Of a DNA stretch of 7,562 nucleotides, positions 1 through 4,468 are shown piece by piece. The DNA comes from Methanothrix sp. (GTDB taxonomy: Archaea > Halobacteriota > Methanosarcinia > Methanotrichales > Methanotrichaceae), in assembly GCA_028708055.1 (NCBI GenBank), contig JAQVZT010000120.1, positions 1 to 7,562 on the forward strand. Reading direction: 5' to 3'. Within the stretch, counting starts at the first letter, position 1. The number at the start of each line of letters is the position of its first letter. The translations under genes were made by a program, and so were the position numbers. The notes under the pieces were generated by a model. It saw only the letters and a program-made list of their open reading frames with translations. It had not been told where the DNA came from and did not search any database.

Positions 1-243
1 CCTATGCAGCCGCAGATCCCAGACGATCATATCCGTAAACGCGGTAGCATGATACTGTCCGGGAAAGAATCTGGCCAGAATGCAGGAGGACACGCCTGCA
101 ATGCCGATATTCGCTTCGCCGAGGATGGCTACCGCGCCTGCAAGGATAGCTATCGCCGTCGCCAGGGCAAAGGAGAGGAGCACCTTTCGTCTTGTGGTTA
201 GGCGGTACTGCTCTAACAGATCTGTCCTTTTGCAGCAGGCCAT
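1..243 (-). CDS. FecCD/BtuC-family ABC transporter permease, N-terminal fragment
   Basis: This gene starts at the ATG at 243 and reads off the left edge, so only 81 codons are visible. A polar, Arg/Lys-rich start (about residues 1-20) leads into a hydrophobic first membrane helix (about 21-42, with VLLSFALATAIAILAGAVAI). The visible part ends in VWDLRLHR. The 'hydrophobic helix, then a short loop, then V/I-W-x-L-R-L-P-R' layout is the hallmark of the N-terminus of the FecCD/BtuC permease family; here His replaces the usual Pro. These permeases form the membrane channel of importers for cobalamin, haem and iron-siderophores. The gene lies 50 bases after the BtuF-like binding-protein gene on the same strand, with an AGGGA ribosome site about 7 bases before the ATG, so the two are very probably co-transcribed and work together. 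The ATPase subunit would be expected further left. The substrate cannot be decided from this fragment. Confidence 0.85.
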   Translation of the reverse strand, partial: MACCKRTDLLEQYRLTTRRKVLLSFALATAIAILAGAVAILGEANIGIAGVSSCILARFFPGQYHATAFTDMIVWDLRLHR

Positions 244-293
244 TGTTTTCCCTGGTTTTTCCCTGATAAATGGAGATGGCTCAGAGCTAGAGC

Positions 294-1229
294 TCAGAAC
301 GCCTCGGGATGGATGAATTTGGCGAGCATCTCCAGGCCGTCAACGATCCTGGGTCCGGCTCGGGTAATGAGGTCTCCTTCAGCCTGATAGATCCTGTCGT
401 TCTTGCGGGCCTGGGTCTGGTTCAGTCCCCTTTCGGTCCTGGCCCATTGGGTGGGACCATCCGCTCCGCTTCCCATGCCTGAGCAGGCGATTATCACCTC
501 GGGATTGCGAACCGCTATGGCTTCAGGATCTACCTGCGCATATCCGGAAAGATCGTGAAAGATATTCTCGCCGCCTGCCTTCTCGATGAGCTCATCCTCG
601 AAGGTTCCATCGCCTGCGGTCTTGACCGGATCGTGCCAGACGATATAGAGGACCCGCATTTTCGAAAGCGATGAGGTCCTGTCGGATACGGCGTCGATTC
701 GAGATTGCATCTGATAGCAGAGCTTGGATGCCTCCGATTCGCTTCCCGTGATCTTGCCGATCCTTTCAATAGATCGAATTATGTCTGTGAGGTTTTTGGG
801 ATCGGTGACAAAAGTTGCAATGCCCTCCTTGTCCAGCAGGGAGACCGCCTCGGTGCTGCGCGTTCGGCTGGCCAGGACCAGGTCGGGATGCAGAGATAGG
901 ATCGTCTCGATATCCGGATCGACATATCCGCCCACGATCACAATCTTCCCAGCGTCCTCAAGCTCTTTCACCTGGGTCGGATAATTGCAGTACTTTGTCG
1001 CCCCCACAACTCTGTCTCCCAGGCCCAGGGCGAAGAGGATCTCCGTGTTGGAAGGAGAGAGCGATACAATCCTCTGGGGAATCTGGGCCACGCTGACTGT
1101 TCGCCCGAGATCATCCACAACGGTCAAAGCACCGGTTGCGTTCTCCTCTGCCAGGGTAAGAGAGCTGATCATTGGCAGCATAACCAGCGACATTAGGATC
1201 AACTTCACGGTAGTGTTCACGTTTTCCAT
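294..1229 (-). CDS. BtuF-like ABC transporter substrate-binding protein (corrinoid or metal-chelate uptake)
   Basis: This is a 311-residue class III periplasmic-type binding protein (Peripla_BP_2 fold). Residues 1-27 form a signal peptide ending near SSLTLA. The first lobe follows, with VDDLGRTV (38-45), PQRIVSLSPSNTEILFALG (51-69) and VVGATKYCNYP (74-84), then HPDLVLAS (114-121). A long linker helix joins it to the second lobe, which starts at MRVLYIVWHDP (191-201) and includes GGENIFHD (219-226), NPEVIIAC (242-249) and a C-terminal RAGPRIVDGLEMLAKFI. The order and spacing match Escherichia coli BtuF closely. The reading frame stays open 53 codons further upstream, but that extension is AT-rich, hydrophobic without family similarity, and covers the promoter, so I start at the ATG before the signal peptide. 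The protein should capture a corrinoid, or possibly another metal chelate, outside the membrane and deliver it to the adjacent permease. Cobalamin specificity is inferred, not shown. Confidence 0.88.
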   Translation of the reverse strand: MENVNTTVKLILMSLVMLPMISSLTLAEENATGALTVVDDLGRTVSVAQIPQRIVSLSPSNTEILFALGLGDRVVGATKYCNYPTQVKELEDAGKIVIVGGYVDPDIETILSLHPDLVLASRTRSTEAVSLLDKEGIATFVTDPKNLTDIIRSIERIGKITGSESEASKLCYQMQSRIDAVSDRTSSLSKMRVLYIVWHDPVKTAGDGTFEDELIEKAGGENIFHDLSGYAQVDPEAIAVRNPEVIIACSGMGSGADGPTQWARTERGLNQTQARKNDRIYQAEGDLITRAGPRIVDGLEMLAKFIHPEAF

Positions 1230-1267
1230 CTCAATTAAAGTTAATTGGATGAAAAACATAATTACTT

Positions 1268-1283
1268 GATTTAAAGCTTTTGG
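1268..1283 (-). promoter_or_regulatory. Candidate TATA box/BRE for the BtuF-like gene
   Basis: Read on the minus strand this is CCAAAAGCTTTAAATC, an A-rich BRE-like stretch followed by CTTTAAAT. Its centre lies about 45 bases before the ATG at 1229, which would put the transcript start near 1250 and leave a leader of about 20 bases. A second AT-rich TATA-like stretch at 1312-1330 (TTATAAAT on the minus strand) is an alternative. The 183-base gap behind the preceding gene, and the T-rich stop signal in it, fit an independent promoter here. Confidence 0.45.
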
Positions 1284-1386
1284 AATGGATGGGCCAAAAA
1301 TTAGCAAGTGCAAATTTATAATATATATTAATATCAATGTATCATTTAATACTACTAAAATTTTAAATATTAAAAATATCTGCGGC

Positions 1387-1401
1387 AAAAAGAAAGAATA
1401 G
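1387..1401 (-). terminator. T-rich termination signal after the DUF4198 gene
   Basis: On the minus strand, 11 bases past the stop codon, the sequence is CTATTCTTTCTTTTT, a pyrimidine tract ending in five T. Archaeal RNA polymerase terminates at T-tracts without needing a hairpin, so this is a reasonable end point, at least partial, for the DUF4198 transcript. Some read-through into the BtuF-like gene remains possible. Confidence 0.4.
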
Positions 1402-1412
1402 AGGGCGGAGTA

Positions 1413-2294
1413 TCACTCGCCCTTGAGGTATTGCGTCGTCAGGATCAATGTTGATATGTACTTCGGTCCTACGTAGGTCTTCTCATTCGAGTTCTTTCCT
1501 CTGGGCATGTCCACGAGCTCATTGGTGCGAAGATCTATGCCGGTGTCGGTGGTGATAACCCACTGGTTGAACTCAGCAGATGGATTGGTCAGGTCGAACT
1601 TGACCTTGCCTTCTTTGTCCGTTACCGCAGTCAGCTTCGTGTCGTTGCCTACCCTTTCTGCAATCACCGTCAGGTTATCCATGGGCTTGCCGTCGAAGAG
1701 TACCTGGAACTCAAAGTCTCCTTTGCCGACAGTTGTGATGTTATCCAGTGGCACTATCTCCAATTTCTCGCCGATGGGATTGGTGGCCAGGGAGAAATCG
1801 CTGTTCGGTCCGGCTACAAATGCCTTGGCATAGCAGAGCTTTTCGTAAGACCTCTCTACATACCAATCATCAGCCCAGCCGGTCTTGTTCAGAGACTCAA
1901 AGTCGATCTCAGGGGCATATCCCGCCTCCCAGATGGATGTTGCCGGGGGATTGGTAATGATGCTCGTCCAGGCGCCTTCGGTATGGAAGAGATCCAGGGT
2001 ATAGAGTCCCGGTTCATCCACATCAAAGCTGTAGAGCATCCAGTAGCCGCTGGTATCCGTTTTTTCGTCGAAGGTATGGTTGATCACCTGTCCGGATGGG
2101 CTGATAACCCTCAGGTACATTATGCCCTCCGGGAGCTCAACCGAAGTGGTGTTGTGGCCGCTGCCGATCGGCACGATGGCCTCGTCTCCTACCTCTGCCC
2201 AGCTGGAGACTGGCCAGGCGAATGTCTCATGGGCGCTGACTGCTGCGGCGAATAATAGCATTAGCAGCACTGCTGTTAATATCTTATATTTCAT
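1413..2294 (-). CDS. Secreted DUF4198-family protein (proposed metal-uptake periplasmic component)
   Basis: This 293-residue protein begins with a clear signal peptide (residues 1-21, MKYKILTAVLLMLLFAAAVSA). Cleavage would leave His-Glu-Thr as the new N-terminus. The mature part is rich in beta-strand patterns. Around residues 175-250 it contains the pattern typical of DUF4198 (related to COG5266, annotated as periplasmic component of a cobalt transport system): IGEKLEIVPLDN, then GDFEFQVLFDGKPMDNLTV, then a TDKEGKVKFDL turn, an Ig-like fold. A hydrophobic tail anchor is absent, so the protein is probably secreted or loosely surface-bound. It lies on the same strand as, and just upstream of, the BtuF/BtuC-type genes, which supports a role in handling cobalt, nickel or a corrinoid outside the membrane. 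That role is inferred from family annotation and position; no member I can recall settles the function. Confidence 0.8.
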   Translation of the reverse strand: MKYKILTAVLLMLLFAAAVSAHETFAWPVSSWAEVGDEAIVPIGSGHNTTSVELPEGIMYLRVISPSGQVINHTFDEKTDTSGYWMLYSFDVDEPGLYTLDLFHTEGAWTSIITNPPATSIWEAGYAPEIDFESLNKTGWADDWYVERSYEKLCYAKAFVAGPNSDFSLATNPIGEKLEIVPLDNITTVGKGDFEFQVLFDGKPMDNLTVIAERVGNDTKLTAVTDKEGKVKFDLTNPSAEFNQWVITTDTGIDLRTNELVDMPRGKNSNEKTYVGPKYISTLILTTQYLKGE

Positions 2295-2322
2295 AATTCA
2301 TCATCAGAACATCATTGGTAAT

Positions 2323-2341
2323 ACTAAATACTTAAAAGTTG
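2323..2341 (-). promoter_or_regulatory. Candidate TATA box for the DUF4198 gene
   Basis: On the minus strand the stretch reads AACTTTTAAGTATTTAGTA, with CTTTTAAG centred about 40 bases before the ATG at 2294. The expected transcript start is near 2308, giving a leader of about 14 bases. The rest of the 126-base gap shows a GCCGG/CCGGC inverted repeat (see 2380-2394) and no strong ribosome site; only a weak GATGA-like stretch precedes the ATG. Confidence 0.4.
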
Positions 2342-2379
2342 CTATCAAGTTGCTTTCGCTCGACGGGAGGGCGTTTTCT

Positions 2380-2394
2380 GCCGGTGAATCCGGC
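2380..2394 (-). terminator. Short GC hairpin downstream of the 93-residue gene
   Basis: GCCGG (2380-2384) and CCGGC (2390-2394) form a perfect 5-bp stem around a 5-base loop, 26 bases past the stop of the small gene. On the minus strand it is followed by AGAAAACGCC, without a T-run, so it is a weak candidate terminator or processing site. Confidence 0.2.
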
Positions 2395-2420
2395 CGGCCT
2401 TCCGCCCGATCCGCCAGGAT

Positions 2421-2702
2421 TTAATCAAGCTCTTGGCCCTGGCCGAGCTGCACCTGATCTCCTACCGTCAGCCCGTGGTCCGGCTTTGCCCTTATGCGGA
2501 TGTACTGATTCCCGGAGTGAACGCCAATTGCAGCAATCTCCTCCGGCGCTGTGGCGCTCTCCAGCACCAGTATGCTTTTCTCGTCCAGGAGCAAAGGCAC
2601 TCTGCAGTCTTTGGGATCTTCGCGGATAAAGACAGCAGTAACAAGATCAAATCCTCTGTCGCAGCAGCTTTTTCTGATATCTGTGATCATCAATCGTTTC
2701 AT
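2421..2702 (-). CDS. Hypothetical 93-residue protein
   Basis: I do not recognise this family. The protein is 93 residues, soluble, without signal peptide or membrane segment. The N-terminal part carries a Cys pair (SCCDRGFD, residues 12-19) and a third Cys near residue 33. The C-terminal half alternates hydrophobic and polar residues in a beta pattern, with IGVHSGNQYIRIRA followed by HGLTVGDQVQLG. The final 'x-V-G-D-x-V-x-L' turn resembles small beta-barrel (TOBE- or OB-like) domains, but that is only a pattern match. The start at 2702 is supported by an AAAGGAG ribosome site at 2713-2719 and by loss of the frame's character further upstream. A 2-codon frame (ATG at 2707, CCA, TGA) precedes it and overlaps its ATG as ATGA. 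The gene is read in the same direction as the DUF4198 and BtuF-like genes, so regulation shared with uptake is possible. The opposite strand carries comparable open frames but no ribosome site or promoter. Confidence 0.6.
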   Translation of the reverse strand: MKRLMITDIRKSCCDRGFDLVTAVFIREDPKDCRVPLLLDEKSILVLESATAPEEIAAIGVHSGNQYIRIRAKPDHGLTVGDQVQLGQGQELD

Positions 2703-2830
2703 GGCATGGTTGCTCCTTTCTGCACGATCTTCATAGTCTTTCTTAGAAGAGGAGTCCGGCCTGGCAGGGGCCGGAACCTGACAACAGGCAGACGATGATA
2801 AAGGAGGTCAACGGTGATCTGTCGTCATAA
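2703..2830 (-). promoter_or_regulatory. Structured 5' leader with an anti-Shine-Dalgarno segment
   Basis: On the minus strand, the leader between the predicted transcript start (near 2830) and the 93-residue gene contains GTTGACCTCCTTT (2812 down to 2800). It can pair with the ribosome site and flank AAAGGAGCAAC (2719 down to 2709): 7 bp plus 4 bp, with a 2-base AC bulge. Enclosed within this long-range helix are a hairpin TCCGGCC/GGCCGGA with a 7-base loop (2755-2775) and a smaller CCTG-TTGT-CAGG hairpin (about 2776-2787). This nested layout would hide the ribosome site when closed and expose it when open, as in translational riboswitches or RNA thermometers. I see no known riboswitch consensus. 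That pairing is possible is directly visible; that it regulates is inference. Confidence 0.45.
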
Positions 2831-2847
2831 AACTGGATAGGGTCATA

Positions 2848-2868
2848 CTAGTTAATAAACATTTTGCT
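2848..2868 (-). promoter_or_regulatory. Candidate TATA box/BRE for the 93-residue gene
   Basis: The minus strand reads AGCAAAATGTTTATTAACTAG here: an A-rich BRE-like stretch followed by TTTATTAA, close to the archaeal TATA consensus. Placing the start 25 or so bases downstream gives a transcript beginning near 2830, just upstream of the anti-Shine-Dalgarno segment, so the whole leader structure would be transcribed. Confidence 0.5.
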
Positions 2869-2879
2869 TTTAGTAGCAA

Positions 2880-3190
2880 TGGGGCACGGATGTGATCCAT
2901 ATCGAGACCTGGCCTTCGGAGGCCCTCAGCTCTGGCACCGGCAGGCCCGGGGGCGCTTTCAAAATCCCGCGCTGCCTGCGTTCCTTTGGGGTGGGCGGGC
3001 TGAGAGGAAAGACGATCATGCACGCAGGCTAGGGCGCGCGCGCAGCGGAGGGGGCGGGAGGCTCGCGCGCATGTGGCCGCTTGCGGGCGGGCGAGCATGT
3101 GGGTGGGCGCTCGTGGCCGAGCATTCCTGTTGGCCAGGAACTGCGGGGCCCGCGGGGATGTGGCTTAAGCAGCGAGAATGTATTGCAGGA
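2880..3190. other. Gene-free, extremely GC-rich segment with many inverted repeats
   Basis: I find no convincing gene between 2831 and 3349. Open frames exist on both strands only because G+C is so high (88 of 120 bases at 3001-3120); their translations are Pro/Ala/Arg/Gly-rich without domains or ribosome sites. Visible structure includes GGCCT-TCGG-AGGCC (2911-2924), a 7-bp GCGCGCG/CGCGCGC stem with a 21-base loop (3036-3070), TTCCTG-TTGGC-CAGGAA (3124-3140) and a near-palindrome GCGGGGCCCGC just after it. Alternating purine-pyrimidine runs lie at 3034-3044 and 3064-3075. A structured RNA, a degenerate gene remnant or a recombination junction are all possible. From about 3200 to 3349 the DNA becomes AT-rich and I see only the repeated TATTTTAG (near 3297-3314) and the hairpin at the stop of the next gene. 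Confidence 0.4.
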
Positions 3191-3336
3191 AGTCGATAGA
3201 GTCGAAATGGCAGGGACATCTGCATACTAGGGTTCAGGCGGTTTGCTTGGGCTTCTGTAATGCGTTTGATCATGGACTGCCACTCGATTATTCGCTATTT
3301 TAGCAATATTTTAGTAATTGGCTAAGGTCTCAACTA

Positions 3337-3354
3337 AATAATTGGGAAATTATT
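3337..3354 (-). terminator. AT-rich hairpin over the stop codon of the 256-residue gene
   Basis: AATAATT (3337-3343) and AATTATT (3348-3354) are perfect inverted repeats around GGGA. The right arm contains the stop codon of the leftward gene (3350-3352). On the minus strand the stem is followed by TAGTTGAGACC, without a strong T-run, so it is a modest candidate for transcript end formation or stability. Confidence 0.3.
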
Positions 3355-4120
3355 CCTGAAATCTCACCTTCAAGGTGGGGTCCATTATATATCTCACAAG
3401 GGTCTCAACGTAATCATTGGCGGCAAATTGTTTAGGTGTCGAACTTCCTGCTATATCTCCCCATGAATTAACTGCATGCAAAAGCCCTTTTCCCTGCAGA
3501 GCAATACATATTTGTTGTGCACGTCCTTTATCTATATTCAACGTTTTAGCAATTTCATCTAGATCTACATTTCGAGCGCTTTCTAATGAAAACTTATTGC
3601 TAGCAATCTTTAATGCCATTATTTCTTCTTTTCTCATTGATGCGATTAGATCAAAAACGAAGGCTTTTTCTTCTATATCTCTATCAGCATTAATTATCGC
3701 ATTTGCCCATATGTTATAAAAGATCCTTATCTTATCTCTTTGATATGCTTCTTTGCATCTCGAAAAAAACATAATAGTAACTTCATGATCATCATCCGTC
3801 TTGGGTGATATTAACTGATCATATCTTCTAGATTTGTATATTAAATAAGCTAAAGCATATCTTATATTTTCGTATTGCTTTTTCTGATTATATGCGTTTA
3901 TTCCAGATAATAATGCAGATAGACACCCCGTGGGATCCAATACTGATGGCAAGGAGGACACTTCATCAGGTATATTCATTCCGAGTCCTTCAATCATTCT
4001 TTGAGAAAATGGTTTGAGGGTATTTGAACCCAATTTTTCCAGCAACTCTTCGATTTCTTCTATTTCTGCAACTTGACGGTCATCTATTTGGCCCATAACC
4101 AAGCCTAATTGTTCATTCAT
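3350..4120 (-). CDS. Protein of unknown function with probable C-terminal winged helix
   Basis: I do not recognise the family. The 256-residue protein has no signal peptide or membrane helix and is predicted mostly helical. Residues about 15-31 are acidic and coiled-coil-like (VAEIEEIEELLEKLG). Residues 125-175 (AYQRDKIRIFYNIWANAIINADRDIEEK, then DLIASMRKEEIMALKIAS) form the 'small ordered helix, then L-x-x-x-x-x-E-I-x-x-L' pattern common in phage- and defence-associated helical proteins. Residues about 185-218 (VDLDEIAKTLNIDKGRAQQICIALQGKGLLHAV) look like a winged helix-turn-helix: helix, turn, recognition helix, then a wing. It could bind DNA or another partner. It is divergent from the OLD-type gene across 348 bases and shares its low G+C, so the two probably arrived together; it may be the repressor or an accessory component. 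No ribosome site precedes the ATG. A TATA-like CGTATAT lies about 27 bases upstream, which suggests a leaderless transcript. Confidence 0.75.
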   Translation of the reverse strand: MNEQLGLVMGQIDDRQVAEIEEIEELLEKLGSNTLKPFSQRMIEGLGMNIPDEVSSLPSVLDPTGCLSALLSGINAYNQKKQYENIRYALAYLIYKSRRYDQLISPKTDDDHEVTIMFFSRCKEAYQRDKIRIFYNIWANAIINADRDIEEKAFVFDLIASMRKEEIMALKIASNKFSLESARNVDLDEIAKTLNIDKGRAQQICIALQGKGLLHAVNSWGDIAGSSTPKQFAANDYVETLVRYIMDPTLKVRFQE

Positions 4121-4468
4121 GAAAAGGTTGGCGTTAATCTGGATATACGAATCTCCTCATTCTATACATACAAAAAAATTTCAGATATACTTGCAGCGAA
4201 TTGAGCTGCTCTCCGCGAATCGTTCCTGACGCATTCGACATCAAAGCACATTTTTTGCAGTTATAAAAGAGAAAAGATCAGATCTCTCCTATTTCAAACT
4301 CCGCGAAAATGTCTTTTGCCAAATCGTTCTTCAGCCAAAAGGTTTTTAATTATATCCTTGAAATATGAAAAATCAGTATAGTTGTGTCGCCACGAATAGA
4401 CGGCTCAGGTCGAAAATACTAAGCTTGCTCCAAAGTTAAATTCACTTGAAGTCTAAGGAAAGATTGCG
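4121..4468. promoter_or_regulatory. Divergent intergenic region with promoters and inverted repeats
   Basis: These 348 bases hold no gene. For the leftward gene, TATA-like CGTATATCC (minus strand, 4141-4149) sits at the distance expected for a leaderless transcript; TATACATAC (4163-4171) is an alternative. For the rightward gene, candidates are CAAAGTTAAATTC (4431-4443), about 27 bases before the ATG, plus TTTTTAATTATAT around 4343-4356 and GTTATAAAAG near 4260. Two inverted repeats could be operators: GCAGC-GAATTGA-GCTGC (4193-4209) and AGATC-A-GATCT (4275-4285), the latter just after GTTATAAAAG. The winged-helix protein encoded alongside would be the obvious ligand, but this is inference. 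Confidence 0.4.

Noticed and set aside
1230..1388. N-terminal extension of the BtuF-like frame by 53 codons.
   Set aside because: The extension is translated intergenic, AT-rich promoter DNA. It would bury the normal signal peptide inside the protein.
1230..2830. A cobalamin riboswitch upstream of the uptake genes.
   Set aside because: I see no B12-box-like consensus in any of the gaps, and the DUF4198 and BtuF-like leaders are too short to hold one.
2794..2840. Perfect AAAGGAGGT followed by GTG on the plus strand (8 codons, ends at 2839), and an overlapping 11-codon ATG frame.
   Set aside because: The peptides are tiny, with no promoter or downstream gene on that strand. The AAAGGAGG complement is better explained as the anti-Shine-Dalgarno arm of the minus-strand leader.
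3000..3165. GAGAGGAAAG (near 3002) and GTGGCTTAAGC (near 3161) recall conserved ends of RNase P RNA (GAGGAAAGUCC and GGCUUA).
   Set aside because: The first motif lacks the following UCC, the two lie only about 160 bases apart, and the inner conserved blocks are missing. The resemblance is probably chance in GC-rich DNA.
2808..3273. Long open frames on both strands (for example 2864-3199 plus, 2808-3098 and 3016-3273 minus).
   Set aside because: They exist because stop codons are rare at this G+C. The products are Pro/Ala/Arg/Gly-rich with no domain, ribosome site or promoter.
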